Part shown: one piece after another, positions 15,871 to 24,977 of the stretch | Layout of the letters: each line of letters starts with the position of its first letter | How positions within the stretch are numbered: position 1 is the stretch's first letter | DNA from: Flavobacteriales bacterium | GTDB lineage: Bacteria > Bacteroidota > Bacteroidia > Flavobacteriales_F > PHOS-HE28 | Reading direction: 5' to 3' | Assembly: GCA_016787995.1 (NCBI GenBank) | Contig: JAEUTB010000149.1 | Span: 1 to 38,077, forward strand | Length of the DNA stretch: 38,077 nt | Notes under the pieces: model-generated | What the model saw: the letters and a program-made list of their open reading frames with translations, nothing else | What the model was told of the DNA's origin: nothing | Databases searched by the model: none | Position numbers and translations under genes: made by a program

Positions 15871-18800
15871 ATGGTAGGCAAGGGAGGGCCTGGAGGAGCC
15901 CCAGCGGTGCAACATTCCATGGAGCAGGCGTACGCTGAATTGCAGCGGCAGTACGAGCAGCTGGTGAGCAGGAATCTGGCGGGTGTCTACCGTACTACCA
16001 TGGATGGCCGATTCCTGGAGTGCAATGATGCGTTGGCGAGGATACTGGGGTATTCCGACCGTAACGAACTGCTGTGCTCTCAAGCGCTTTCCATCTATCC
16101 TACTGCGGCCGACCGCGAGCGTTTCCTCCAGGACCTTCTGCGGGAAAAACAACTGATCAACTACGAGCTGTCCCTGAAACACAGGAACGGGAGGCTGGTG
16201 GATGTACTGGAGAACGTGTTCCTCGATGTCATGGAGGATGGTACGGCCACCATTCAAGGGACCTTGATCGACATCACCGCGATCAAGCAGGCCGAAATGG
16301 AGCAAACCTCGCTCACCGCCAGCTACCGAAGTCTGGTGGAGCACATGCGCGATGGGGTAATGGTGGTGCGCGACGGAAGGATACACTACGCGAACCCTGC
16401 CGCACAGCGCCTGATGGGACAGCCTCTGATCGGTATGGACTTGTCTGGATCGTTCGCTGAAGCCGATGCACGGGCGGTGCAGGAAATGGTCAAGGCATCT
16501 GGCTCGGAACCCGCTTCAGCGCCCCTGATCGTTCGATCGCGCAACGATAGCACGTCCGAGGTCGGGCTCTATGCCACGAAAGCCCTCTTCGAGGGCGCCT
16601 CGGCCGTTCAGGTCACCATCCAGGACGAACAAGCCAGACAGAACCTGCTTCGTGAGCGGCTACGGGTGCAAATGGCCGAAGAGGTGAACCAGGTGCTGCG
16701 CCAAGAGATCGAAGAGCACAGACGCACTCAGGACGCCTTGCGTCGGTCCAGACAATTCGCCCGCAGCCTGGTCGACAGCTCGCTGGATATGATCATGGCC
16801 GCCGACCCGGAGGGTTTGATCACCGAATACAATCCAGCGGCCCAAATGCGCTTTGGTTATGAAGCACATGAGGTGATGGGTACCAGCACCAACAAGCTGT
16901 ATGCGGACCCAACCGAGTATGCGCGGATCCAACACGAGCTCAATACCTACGGTGCTTTCACTGGTGAGGTGCGCAACGTGACGAAGGATGGTGAGGTTTT
17001 CACCTCATTCCTCGCTGCTTCGCGCCTCTTCGATGAGGATGGACAATTCCTTGGCGCCATGGGCGTGTCGCGGGATATCACCCGCATGAAGCAGGACCGC
17101 GAAGCGTTGCAAGCCAGCGAAGAGCGCTACCGCGACCTGTTCGAGAACGCCACCGACCTGATCCAAAGCGTGGATCCCGAGGGTCGCTTCCAGTACGTGA
17201 ACACGGCTTGGAGGCGTGCCTTGGGTTATATGGAGCGGGAGGTGGGGTCCCTTCGGTTGAAGGATGTGGTGCATCCTCTTCATCTGGAGGCGTACGAAGA
17301 ACGCCACGCACGTGTCATGGCGGGAGAAACGGTCGAACGCATCCGTACGGTGTTCGTGGGCAAACAGGGCCAAGAGGTACACGTGGAAGGCACCACCAAC
17401 CTGCGCAGTGTGGATGGAAAGCCGGTGGCCACCCGAAGCATATTCACCGATATGACCCACGTGGACGCCGCCCGGGCCAAAGTCCAGGAGCACGAAGCCA
17501 AATTGCGTGCGCTGTTCGAAAGCAGCGAACACATGTTCTGGACGGTGGACCCGCAGATCAAACTCACCTCCTACAACCGCGGGTATAGCGACATGATCGA
17601 ACGGCTGCATGGCAAGCGACCGGAGATCAATACGGACCCCACAAAGCCCAGGGCGCTCTTCGCCTCCACGGAATACCATGCGTTCTGGGAGGAGAAGTAC
17701 AGCCACGCGTTCAAAGGCAAGCCCATGCGCTTCGAGACCGATCGCGTGGATCAACATGGGCGCCGGGTCTGTAATGAGATCTTCCTGAGCCCGGTGTTCG
17801 GCTCGGATGGTCAGGTGACGGAAGTCTTCGGTGTAGGCCACGAGATCACCGAACAAAAGCTGGCCGAGGACCTCGTGCGACACCAAGCCGCGAGGATCAA
17901 AGCCATCTTCGAGAATGCCGCGAACGTGATGATCTGGACCTTGAACAAGGACTTCCGGATCACCTCCTTCAACGAGCACTTCCTGCGAACCACGGACCGC
18001 CGGCTCGGCATCCAGTTCAAAGACGGGGATGACTTCATCGGCACCATGCGGGAGCGCGTGGCCAGTGGTGCCGCCGAACCAGCGATCGCGCAGTTCAAGG
18101 CAGCGCTTAAGGGCGCACCGCAACAATTCGAGGTGGAACTGCGCGGTGACGAAGGCCGATCGGTCTGGGTCGAGTGCTTCCTCAACCCTATCGCGGGGGA
18201 CAAGGGCGTGAAGGAGATCTCGTGCATGGCCTATGGCATCACCGACCGGAAGGAGGCGGAATTGAAGCTCCGCCAAAGCCTTGGGGAGAAGGAGGTATTG
18301 CTGAAGGAGGTGCATCACCGCGTGAAGAACAACCTCCAGGTGATCAGCAGCATCCTGAGCCTGCAGACCGCCCATGTGGATGGTGATGAGCGCATTCTGG
18401 AGCTCTTGCGCGTGAGCCGAGACCGCATCCGCAGCATGTCCTTCATCCACGAAAGCCTCTATCAGAACAAGGATTTCAGCTCCATCGATCTCGGCAGCTA
18501 CATCGATGGGCTCAGCCGGAACCTTGTGATGAGCTATAGCCTTACGGGCAATATCGCTTTGGAGCGCGATCTTAAACGGGTCGAGCTGGTCCTGGACCAA
18601 GCCATACCCTGCGGGCTCATCCTCAACGAGCTCATCAGCAATGCCTTCAAACACGCGTTCCCCGGAGGACGGGCCGGGGTGGTCCGGATCGGATTGAACC
18701 TTCAGGGGGAACAGGTGTCCATCACCGTTCAGGACGATGGTGTGGGCCTTCCGGAAGGCTTCAGCGCGAAGAACGACGGCAACCTCGGACTCGAACTCGT

Positions 18801-18891
18801 ACGGACCCTGGTGGATCAACTGGACGGAAAGCTGGAGGTGAAGACTGGCGCAGGCGTCGCCTATTTGCTTACCTTTGAACGTTACCGATAG
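15871..18891 (+). CDS. soluble multi-PAS sensor histidine kinase (HisKA_2 type)
   Basis: This 1006-residue kinase has no signal peptide or membrane helix, so it should sense cytoplasmic cues. About six PAS-like modules can be read: roughly 30-145, 150-255, 295-410, 415-540, 540-665 and 665-795, with a charged coiled coil at 255-295. The dimerisation/phosphotransfer segment is [20 protein letters not shown], with His815 the likely phosphoacceptor, marking the HisKA_2 (LytS-like cytosolic) class. The HATPase follows with N-box [13 protein letters not shown]1 DDGVGLP, and [10 protein letters not shown]. The LytTR response regulator starts three bases after its stop and is its obvious partner. 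ATG 15871 is used; an internal Met at 15919 is an alternative start. Confidence 0.93.
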   Translation: MVGKGGPGGAPAVQHSMEQAYAELQRQYEQLVSRNLAGVYRTTMDGRFLECNDALARILGYSDRNELLCSQALSIYPTAADRERFLQDLLREKQLINYELSLKHRNGRLVDVLENVFLDVMEDGTATIQGTLIDITAIKQAEMEQTSLTASYRSLVEHMRDGVMVVRDGRIHYANPAAQRLMGQPLIGMDLSGSFAEADARAVQEMVKASGSEPASAPLIVRSRNDSTSEVGLYATKALFEGASAVQVTIQDEQARQNLLRERLRVQMAEEVNQVLRQEIEEHRRTQDALRRSRQFARSLVDSSLDMIMAADPEGLITEYNPAAQMRFGYEAHEVMGTSTNKLYADPTEYARIQHELNTYGAFTGEVRNVTKDGEVFTSFLAASRLFDEDGQFLGAMGVSRDITRMKQDREALQASEERYRDLFENATDLIQSVDPEGRFQYVNTAWRRALGYMEREVGSLRLKDVVHPLHLEAYEERHARVMAGETVERIRTVFVGKQGQEVHVEGTTNLRSVDGKPVATRSIFTDMTHVDAARAKVQEHEAKLRALFESSEHMFWTVDPQIKLTSYNRGYSDMIERLHGKRPEINTDPTKPRALFASTEYHAFWEEKYSHAFKGKPMRFETDRVDQHGRRVCNEIFLSPVFGSDGQVTEVFGVGHEITEQKLAEDLVRHQAARIKAIFENAANVMIWTLNKDFRITSFNEHFLRTTDRRLGIQFKDGDDFIGTMRERVASGAAEPAIAQFKAALKGAPQQFEVELRGDEGRSVWVECFLNPIAGDKGVKEISCMAYGITDRKEAELKLRQSLGEKEVLLKEVHHRVKNNLQVISSILSLQTAHVDGDERILELLRVSRDRIRSMSFIHESLYQNKDFSSIDLGSYIDGLSRNLVMSYSLTGNIALERDLKRVELVLDQAIPCGLILNELISNAFKHAFPGGRAGVVRIGLNLQGEQVSITVQDDGVGLPEGFSAKNDGNLGLELVRTLVDQLDGKLEVKTGAGVAYLLTFERYR

Positions 18892-18894
18892 AAC

Positions 18895-19656
18895 ATGGCG
18901 CAGACGAATGTCCTCGTAGTCGAGGACGAGAGCATCGTAAGCAAGGACATCCAACACAGCCTGAAGAAACTCGGGTACAACGTGGTGGGTGCGGCCAACA
19001 ATGGGGAAACGGCGGTCAGCCTTGCGCTGGAGCATCAGCCGGACATCATCCTCATGGACATCATGCTCAAGGGCGAGATGAACGGTATAGAGGCCGCTGA
19101 TGCCATCCGCAAGGAAACGAACATCCCGGTCATCTTCCTCACGGCCTACGCCGACGAAAGCACCTTGGCCAAAGCCAAAGTGACCCAGCCCTACGGGTAC
19201 ATCATCAAGCCGTTCAAGGAGATCGACATCCACACGTCGATCGAGATGGCGCTGTACAAGCACAAGAAGGAGACCGAAGTGCTGAAGGAGCGCGACCTGC
19301 TCTATTCCCTCGTGGAGAACAAGGAGGCCGCCGGTGCGCGCGACATCATGTTCGTGAAGAGCAACAGCCGCTTGGTGAAGCTGAAGACCAGCGACATCTA
19401 CTTCATCGAAGCGCTGAAGGATTACGTGGTGATCAATACGCTGAACACCCGTTACACCGTGCACAGCACCATGAAGGACATCGAGGCGAAGCTGCCCGAG
19501 GCCGACTTCATTCGCGTGCACCGCAGCTTCATCGTGCGTCTCGATAAGATCGTGGCCATCGAACAGCCCAACCTGATCCTGGAGAACGATAAGAAGGTGA
19601 TCCCGATCGGTGGTAGCTACAAGGACGATCTGGCGAAGCGCCTGAACCTCGTCTAG
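18895..19656 (+). CDS. LytTR-family response regulator
   Basis: This 253-residue protein pairs a receiver domain (1-120) with a LytTR DNA-binding domain (about 150-250). Acidic residues VEDE at 9-12, phosphoacceptor Asp55 in ILMDIML, Thr in FLTAYAD and Lys in IIKPFKE are all present. The LytTR part shows DIYFIEALKDYVVINT and the FIRVHRSFIVRLDKI signature. It would bind promoter repeats as a dimer when phosphorylated by the kinase encoded three bases upstream. Its targets are not evident; the neighbouring MORN-repeat gene is one candidate because it is on the same strand next to the kinase. Confidence 0.95.
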   Translation: MAQTNVLVVEDESIVSKDIQHSLKKLGYNVVGAANNGETAVSLALEHQPDIILMDIMLKGEMNGIEAADAIRKETNIPVIFLTAYADESTLAKAKVTQPYGYIIKPFKEIDIHTSIEMALYKHKKETEVLKERDLLYSLVENKEAAGARDIMFVKSNSRLVKLKTSDIYFIEALKDYVVINTLNTRYTVHSTMKDIEAKLPEADFIRVHRSFIVRLDKIVAIEQPNLILENDKKVIPIGGSYKDDLAKRLNLV

Positions 19657-19665
19657 CCAGCGATA

Positions 19666-20148
19666 TTGGCTCCAGGTGGATACATCGGCAGAAACAAGTA
19701 TTGGCTAAGCCTCTACAGCGTTGTTTGTCGTCTGCTCAAAGGGCGACGGCCCCTGTTGTTGGATCGCGAGAAGCATTCGAATAGAGGAAGGGGTGCATCG
19801 CCGGCCCTAAGCCATAGCGAGCGTTCTATTTTTACGAGCATCGTAGGGGAATGGGTCGGGCTCGCGGACGATGATGACAGCATCGAGGAAATGCGAGGTT
19901 TCAATCCCAACGACGAGGCGGCCCTTAAGCAGTACGTTTTGCGAACCATTGGCATGTCCGATCAAAGTGTTGAGCAAAAAGCAATGCGTCTCCGCGTTTT
20001 CAACAAGTTCGCAGGCCTGAGCCGAATTGAACAGGAGGATATTTGGGATGGCTATCTCCCGCCCTTTAATTTACCAGAAGACACTTCTGTTCTTTATGGG
20101 TTGATTCGTGAGCGGATTGAAAACTCCTCGGCTGCTCCTTCTTCATAA
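19666..20148 (+). CDS. hypothetical protein, start uncertain
   Basis: I do not recognise this frame. The full open frame gives 160 residues from a TTG at 19666, but the first 50 residues read like translated noncoding DNA. From about residue 52 onward it looks like a real soluble acidic protein (SERSIFTSIVGEWVGLADDD, then RVFNKFAGLSRIEQEDIWDG). The only in-frame ATG nearby is 19891, giving 85 residues. Codon third positions contain more A and T than in the flanking genes, hinting at acquired or relaxed sequence. It is convergent with rnr and ends 31 bp before that gene's stop. Confidence 0.5.
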   Translation: MAPGGYIGRNKYWLSLYSVVCRLLKGRRPLLLDREKHSNRGRGASPALSHSERSIFTSIVGEWVGLADDDDSIEEMRGFNPNDEAALKQYVLRTIGMSDQSVEQKAMRLRVFNKFAGLSRIEQEDIWDGYLPPFNLPEDTSVLYGLIRERIENSSAAPSS

Positions 20149-20179
20149 GCGCGGCATCGGCTGTCATAGACCCAGTAGC

Positions 20180-22444
20180 TCAACGACGTTTCTTCCCCTT
20201 CTTGGCCTTCGGTGACTGCTTGGGCTTCTTTCCCTTGGCGGTGGCCTTTCGTGGCGCGATGGAGCGTCGCGCGAACTTGCCCGAGGTGGTGACCGGTGAA
20301 GAAGCCTCGCCCGTGAGGCTGAAATCCACGACGCGGCGGTCCATGTCCACGGCCTTGACGGTGACCTCCAACTCATCGCCCAACCGGAATTTCCGCCCCG
20401 TACGCTGGCCAACGACCATGTAGCGCTCCTTGTCGAACTTGAAGACATCTCCTGGAATGTCGCGCAGACCGATGAGCCCTTCGCACTTGTTCTCTTTCAA
20501 TTCCACGTAAATGCCCCAGGTGGTGAGGCCGCTGATCACGCCTTCGAAGCTCTGGCCGATACGGGCCACCATGTATTCCGCCTGTTTGTACTTGATGCTC
20601 GCCCGCTCGGCGTCGCTGGCCTGTTTCTCCATGCGCGAACTGTGGCTGCAGCTCAGCTCCAACTCGCCACGATCCAACGGACCGCCTCCTGCGAGGTAAT
20701 GGGCCATGGCCCGGTGCACCAGCAGGTCCGGGTAGCGGCGGATGGGGGAGGTGAAGTGCGTGTAATGCTCGAAGGCAAGACCGTAGTGCCCGATGTTCTC
20801 CGTGCTGTAGATGGCCTTCGCCATGCTGCGTATCGCCACCTGCTTGATGATGTTCTCCTCTTCGGTGCCTTTCACGTCCTTCAACAGGTCGTTGATGGCA
20901 TGCGGAAGCTCGGATGCGTCGGCGTGGCGCAACGTGTAGCCGAAGCTCTTGGCCAAGGAGCGCAGCTGGTCGATCTTCTCGGGGTCGGGTTCATCGTGGA
21001 TCCGGTAAACGAAGGGCCGAGCGCCGCGTTGATGGTGACCTTCTTTCCCGGCCGGTCGCTTATTCACCCAAGTGGCCACGCGCTTGTTGGCCAGCAGCAT
21101 GAACTCCTCGATCAGCCAGTTCGCTGGCCCCATCACTTTCTCGTACACCCCGAGCGGTTTACCGTCCGCGTCCAGTTTGAATTTCACCTCGTTGCCTCCG
21201 ATCTCCAGTGCGCCATTGCCGATGCGCTCTTTTCGGAGGATCTGCGCCAGACGGTGTAGCAGCAGCACCTCATCCTGGAACGCGCCTTCGCCCTTCCCAT
21301 CGATGATCGCCTGGGCTTCGGCATAGGCGAACCGGCGGCGGGAACGCATCACCGTTCGACCGAACCATTCGCCCTTGATCCGGGCTTGGTCGTCCAGCTC
21401 GAAGATGGCGCTGAAACTCAGCTTGTCCGTATCGGCGTGCAGCGAACACAGGTCGTTGCTGAGCTTCTCGGGTAGCATTGGCACTACGCGGTCCACGAGG
21501 TACACGCTTGTGGCGCGGCTGGCGGCTTCCATGTCCAGCACGCTTCCGGGTGTCACATAATGGCTCACATCGGCGATGTGCACGCCCACCTCCCAGTGTC
21601 CATTCTCGAGTTTGCGCACGCTCAGAGCATCATCGAGGTCCTTGGCGTCGTCCGGATCGATGGTGATGGTGGGGATGTTGCGCACATCGCGTCGACGCGC
21701 GACCTCGTCCACCGTTGCTCCATCGCGGATCTCGGTGGCCGCGCGTAGTACGCTCTCCGGGAATTCCAAGGGAAGGCCGAACTCGGCCAGGATAGCGTGC
21801 ATTTCCACGTGGTGCTGGCCAGCGCGGCCGAGGACCCGGACCACCTTACCACGGGGTTCATCCCGGGCATCCTTCCATTCCCCAAGTTCGATGATGGCTT
21901 TGTCTCCCTCCACGGCCCCGTTCACCTCCGCCGCTGGTATCACGAATGGCCGCTGCACGCGTTGGTCATCGGCCACCAGGATCATCCGGCCTTGGTGTTT
22001 ATGCACAGTGCCCACGAATTCAATGCGGCGCCGTTTCAAGACCTTCACCACTTTGCCCTCGAGCCTCGAGCCACGCCCTCCGATGAGTTTTATGGCGACG
22101 GTATCGCCATGAAGGGCCGTTCCGATGTCGCGCTGCTGCACATAGACGTCATCTTCCCCGCCGCCCAACCGCACGTAGCCCGCCCCACTGGCGATGATGT
22201 CGATGGTACCCTCGGCCGAATCCTTGCCGCCTGTGACCGTATACCGTCCCTTTTTTCCGCTCTCGATCCGGCCCTCATCCAACAGGAGGTCGATGGCGTC
22301 GAAAACTTTGTATCGCTGGCTTTTCTCCCTGATACCCAGCTGCAAAGCCAGTTGCTGGCTGGTGACACCCGCGTGGCCAGCGGATCGGATGGCGGCTAGA
22401 ACCTGTTGTACGAATGGGTCTGGCTGGGAAGAACGTCGGTTCAA
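20180..22444 (-). CDS. rnr: ribonuclease R
   Basis: RNase R is the processive 3'-5' exoribonuclease of the RNB family, acting on structured RNA in the cytosol. In order: a winged-helix segment (QQLALQLGIREKSQRYKVFDAIDLLL), cold-shock domains, and the RNB catalytic core with acidic cluster IDPDDAKDLDDALSV near residue 265. A C-terminal S1 domain (FEGVISGLTTWGIYVELKE) and a Lys/Arg-rich tail follow. The start is uncertain. A minus-strand -7-like box at 22480-22487 lies downstream of the in-frame ATGs at 22507, 22522 and 22570, so I prefer TTG 22444 (754 residues). ATG 22507 is the main alternative. Divergent from prs. Confidence 0.93.
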   Translation of the reverse strand: MNRRSSQPDPFVQQVLAAIRSAGHAGVTSQQLALQLGIREKSQRYKVFDAIDLLLDEGRIESGKKGRYTVTGGKDSAEGTIDIIASGAGYVRLGGGEDDVYVQQRDIGTALHGDTVAIKLIGGRGSRLEGKVVKVLKRRRIEFVGTVHKHQGRMILVADDQRVQRPFVIPAAEVNGAVEGDKAIIELGEWKDARDEPRGKVVRVLGRAGQHHVEMHAILAEFGLPLEFPESVLRAATEIRDGATVDEVARRRDVRNIPTITIDPDDAKDLDDALSVRKLENGHWEVGVHIADVSHYVTPGSVLDMEAASRATSVYLVDRVVPMLPEKLSNDLCSLHADTDKLSFSAIFELDDQARIKGEWFGRTVMRSRRRFAYAEAQAIIDGKGEGAFQDEVLLLHRLAQILRKERIGNGALEIGGNEVKFKLDADGKPLGVYEKVMGPANWLIEEFMLLANKRVATWVNKRPAGKEGHHQRGARPFVYRIHDEPDPEKIDQLRSLAKSFGYTLRHADASELPHAINDLLKDVKGTEEENIIKQVAIRSMAKAIYSTENIGHYGLAFEHYTHFTSPIRRYPDLLVHRAMAHYLAGGGPLDRGELELSCSHSSRMEKQASDAERASIKYKQAEYMVARIGQSFEGVISGLTTWGIYVELKENKCEGLIGLRDIPGDVFKFDKERYMVVGQRTGRKFRLGDELEVTVKAVDMDRRVVDFSLTGEASSPVTTSGKFARRSIAPRKATAKGKKPKQSPKAKKGKKRR

Positions 22445-22479
22445 GATGGGGTGGATCGTCGAGCATAAGGCCGACGGTC

Positions 22480-22487
22480 TAAAGGTA
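22480..22487 (-). promoter_or_regulatory. candidate -7 box of rnr
   Basis: On the minus strand this reads TACCTTTA, one base off TAnnTTTG. If used, transcription begins near 22473, which excludes the upstream ATGs and supports the TTG start of rnr at 22444. Confidence 0.35.
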
Positions 22488-22548
22488 GGTGCGCCGATCG
22501 TTAGCATCCCGTTGATGCTCATGTGGAAAACACCACCACCAACAGCTG

Positions 22549-22578
22549 TTGATAACCTCCGGAAGTTCACTACATTTG
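22549..22578 (+). promoter_or_regulatory. promoter of prs
   Basis: A -33 TTG (22549-22551) and an exact -7 box TACATTTG (22571-22578) are 19 bp apart. The box ends 33 bp before the ATG at 22612. Confidence 0.65.
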
Positions 22579-22611
22579 CAGCCCTTTTCGGGACATCCCA
22601 CCACTTCCACC

Positions 22612-23559
22612 ATGCAGGAAAGCGCCAAGATCTTCAGCGGTACCGCCACCCGGTACTTGGCCGAGAAGATCGCCGCCAGCAACGGCGAGCGCTTGGGTGA
22701 GGTATTGGTGAGCCGGTTCAGTGACGGGGAATTCCAGCCCAGCTTCGAGGAAACGGTGCGCGGTGAACTGGTCTTCATCGTTCAAAGCACGTTCCCCCCG
22801 AGCGACAATCTCTTCGAGCTGTTGCTCATGGTGGACGCCGCCAAGCGCGCCAGTGCCAAACGGATCGTGGCCGTGATGCCTTATTTCGGCTTCGCGCGGC
22901 AGGACCGCAAGGACAAGCCGCGGGTTTCCATCGGGGCCAAGTTGGTGGCGAACATGCTCACCGCCGCTGGTGTGGATCGGATCATGACCATGGACCTCCA
23001 TGCCGACCAGATCCAAGGTTTCTTCGAGGTGCCGGTGGACCACCTCTTCGCCAGCAGCATCTTCCTGCCCTACATCAAGGAGCTTGCCTTGCCCGAGTTG
23101 GTGATGGCCGCACCCGATACGGGTGGCACCAAGCGCGCCAACGCCTATGCCAAACACCTCGGTTGCGAGATGGCCATCTGCTACAAGCAGCGCAAGGTGG
23201 CCAACCAGATCGAGAGCATGACCGTGATCGGCGACATCAAAGGCAAGAACGTGGTGCTCGTGGACGACATGTGCGACACCGCGGGTACATTGACCAAGGC
23301 GGCGGACATGATGATGCAACAGGGCGCCACCAGCGTGCGTGCCGTGTGCACCCATGCCGTGCTCAGCGGTGAGGCCTACGAGCGCATCGAGCGCAGCGCC
23401 CTTACGGAACTCATCGTTTCCGATACCATTCCGCTGAACGCCGAAAAGGCCAGCGCGACCAAGAAGATCAAACAGCTCACCGTGGCAGGCCTCTTCGGCG
23501 ACGTCATCAAGCGTGTACAGAGCCACGAGAGCATCAGCAGCCATTTCATCGTAGCATAA
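22612..23559 (+). CDS. prs: ribose-phosphate pyrophosphokinase (PRPP synthetase)
   Basis: Prs makes PRPP from ribose 5-phosphate and ATP for nucleotide, His and Trp synthesis, in the cytosol. The 315-residue length is standard. Landmarks are the flexible ATP loop FARQDRKDKPR, the metal-binding MDLHADQIQGFF, and the PRPP-binding loop VVLVDDMCDTAGTL. I chose ATG 22612 rather than an upstream in-frame start because the promoter box lies between them. rplY begins 10 bp downstream on the same strand, a prs-ctc order seen in many bacteria, so they form an operon ending at the terminator at 24296. Confidence 0.97.
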   Translation: MQESAKIFSGTATRYLAEKIAASNGERLGEVLVSRFSDGEFQPSFEETVRGELVFIVQSTFPPSDNLFELLLMVDAAKRASAKRIVAVMPYFGFARQDRKDKPRVSIGAKLVANMLTAAGVDRIMTMDLHADQIQGFFEVPVDHLFASSIFLPYIKELALPELVMAAPDTGGTKRANAYAKHLGCEMAICYKQRKVANQIESMTVIGDIKGKNVVLVDDMCDTAGTLTKAADMMMQQGATSVRAVCTHAVLSGEAYERIERSALTELIVSDTIPLNAEKASATKKIKQLTVAGLFGDVIKRVQSHESISSHFIVA

Positions 23560-23569
23560 CAACCCGGCC

Positions 23570-24226
23570 ATGAACACCATCGCCCTTTCCGGAACCCCCC
23601 GCACCAACCTCGGCACCAAGTACGCCGCCCAACTGCGTCGCAGCAAGCATGTGCCCTGCGTGCTCTACGGTGGAGAGACCCCTGTTCACTTCAGTGTGGA
23701 GGAGGCTGCCCTCAACAAGCTCGTTTTCACCCCGGAATTGAACGGTGTGGAGATCGATATCGATGGCCGCAAGATCCTGGCATTGGTCAAGCAGAAGCAG
23801 TTCCACCCGGTCACCGATAAGGTGATCCACGTGGATTTCGTGGAGCTGAACGAAGGCAAGGAGACCACGGCTTCCCTCTCTGTGCGCTTGAAGGGTCAGC
23901 CCATCGGTGTGCGTAAAGGAGGCAAGCTCAGCCAGCCTATGCGCCGTATCCGCGTGAAGGGAGTGCCCAGCAAGATCCCGGGACACATTGAACTCGACAT
24001 CGCCGACTTGGACATCAACAAGAGCATCCAGGTGAGCGACCTGAGCTTCGATGGCATCACCTTCATGGAGCGTTCCGAGGATGTGGTGGTGGCCGTGAAG
24101 ATGGCGAAGAAGGTGGAGGAAGCCGCTGCTGCGGGTGCTGCTCCTGCTGCTGCAGGCGCCAAGGCCGCTGCGACCCCGGCTGCTGCCGCCAAGCCCGCAG
24201 CCGCCAAACCGGCCGCGAAGAAGTAA
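23570..24226 (+). CDS. rplY: 50S ribosomal protein L25 / general stress protein Ctc
   Basis: This is the longer Ctc/TL5-type L25 (218 residues), which binds 5S rRNA in the large subunit. The N-terminal L25 beta-barrel (about 1-95, with RRSKHVPCVLYGG and KVIHVDFVEL) is followed by the TL5 C-terminal domain (about 100-185, IPGHIELDIADLDINKSIQV). The last 35 residues are an Ala/Pro/Lys low-complexity tail encoded by GCC/GCT-rich DNA (about 24118-24223), a common but variable extension and a slippage-prone region. It lies 10 bp after prs in the same operon. Confidence 0.95.
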   Translation: MNTIALSGTPRTNLGTKYAAQLRRSKHVPCVLYGGETPVHFSVEEAALNKLVFTPELNGVEIDIDGRKILALVKQKQFHPVTDKVIHVDFVELNEGKETTASLSVRLKGQPIGVRKGGKLSQPMRRIRVKGVPSKIPGHIELDIADLDINKSIQVSDLSFDGITFMERSEDVVVAVKMAKKVEEAAAAGAAPAAAGAKAAATPAAAAKPAAAKPAAKK

Positions 24227-24295
24227 GGCCCGGATCGATCGTGCATGGTGCCACTTCGTGGGCCCTCATGGCGATCCTGAAAGGAAGTTCGACCA

Positions 24296-24332
24296 CAAGG
24301 CCTTCGCAGCAAGCGGAGGCCTTGTTCTTTTG
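24296..24332 (+). terminator. intrinsic terminator of the prs-rplY operon
   Basis: CAAGGCCTTCGC (24296-24307) pairs with GCGGAGGCCTTG (24313-24324) with one G-T wobble around loop AGCAA, followed by TTCTTTTG. It ends 14 bp before the pth ATG. Confidence 0.75.
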
Positions 24333-24346
24333 AACCCACACCCTCC

Positions 24347-24910
24347 ATGAAGTATCTGATCGTAGGCTTGGGCAACCCAGGTGATGAATACGCCGAGACC
24401 AGGCACAACATCGGCTTCCAGGTGCTGGATCACCTGGCGCGGTTGGCCGAGGTACGTTTTTCCGCAGACCGCTATGGGGACCGCTCCGAAATGAGGCACA
24501 AGGGCCGCACGTTCGTCCTGATCAAGCCGAGCACCTTCATGAACCTGAGCGGTAAAGCGGTGCGCTACTGGATGGAACAGGAGAACATCCCCGCCGATCG
24601 GCTGATGGTGATCACCGATGACCTGGCCCTCCCTTTCGGTGCCATACGGATCAAACCCAGTGGTGGGGCGGGCGGTCACAACGGCCTCACCAGTATCATC
24701 CAACTCATGGGCAGTGAGGCATTCCCACGTCTTCGTTTCGGGATCGGGAGCGACTTCCCGAAAGGCCGCCAAAGTGAATATGTGCTCGGTGTATGGAATG
24801 AGGTGGAGCGGAAGACGCTCGGGGATCGGATCGAACTTGCCGGTAAGGCCGTCTTGCAGTTCGGGCTCCTTGGGATCGACCAAGCCATGAACGGTTTCAA
24901 TAAGCGGTAG
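24347..24910 (+). CDS. pth: peptidyl-tRNA hydrolase
   Basis: Pth releases tRNA from stalled peptidyl-tRNA in the cytosol. The protein has 187 residues, as expected. It opens with YLIVGLGNPGDEY; Asn10 lies in GNPG and the catalytic His20 in TRHNIGF. The middle signature FMNLSG, the DD in ITDDLALPFG, and GGAGGHNGL complete the active site. The prs-rplY-pth order is conserved in many bacteria. A terminator separates pth from rplY here, so pth may be read partly by read-through or from a weak promoter not identified. A GC hairpin follows its stop. Confidence 0.96.
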   Translation: MKYLIVGLGNPGDEYAETRHNIGFQVLDHLARLAEVRFSADRYGDRSEMRHKGRTFVLIKPSTFMNLSGKAVRYWMEQENIPADRLMVITDDLALPFGAIRIKPSGGAGGHNGLTSIIQLMGSEAFPRLRFGIGSDFPKGRQSEYVLGVWNEVERKTLGDRIELAGKAVLQFGLLGIDQAMNGFNKR

Positions 24911-24933
24911 CAGACGCCCCGGCGGGGCTGCTT
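24909..24933 (+). terminator. GC-rich hairpin after pth
   Basis: GCCCC-GGC-GGGGC (24916-24928), extended by AGCA/TGCT on the outside with a three-base bulge, sits directly at the pth stop codon. The T-run is minimal, so termination is plausible but not certain. Confidence 0.45.
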
Positions 24934-24940
24934 AACTTAG
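24933..24940 (+). promoter_or_regulatory. candidate -7 box of the ferritin gene
   Basis: TAACTTAG is one base off TAnnTTTG and lies 37 bp before the ATG at 24978. No -33 TTG was found at the expected place. Confidence 0.35.
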
Positions 24941-24977
24941 CGGCCGTTGAACCCCGACCGCACCAAAGGCCAAAACC

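Noticed and set aside
17005-19521. 838-codon open frame antisense to the histidine kinase and regulator
   Set aside because: It is the mirror frame of GC-rich coding DNA; the plus strand carries unmistakable PAS, HisKA_2, HATPase, REC and LytTR motifs.
17384-23836. Other CACGTG-containing words (near 17384, 17455, 21808 and 23825)
   Set aside because: Their flanks do not match GTTCCACGTGGAAC; ATCCACGTGGAT at 23825 is palindromic but differs at outer positions and lies in rplY.
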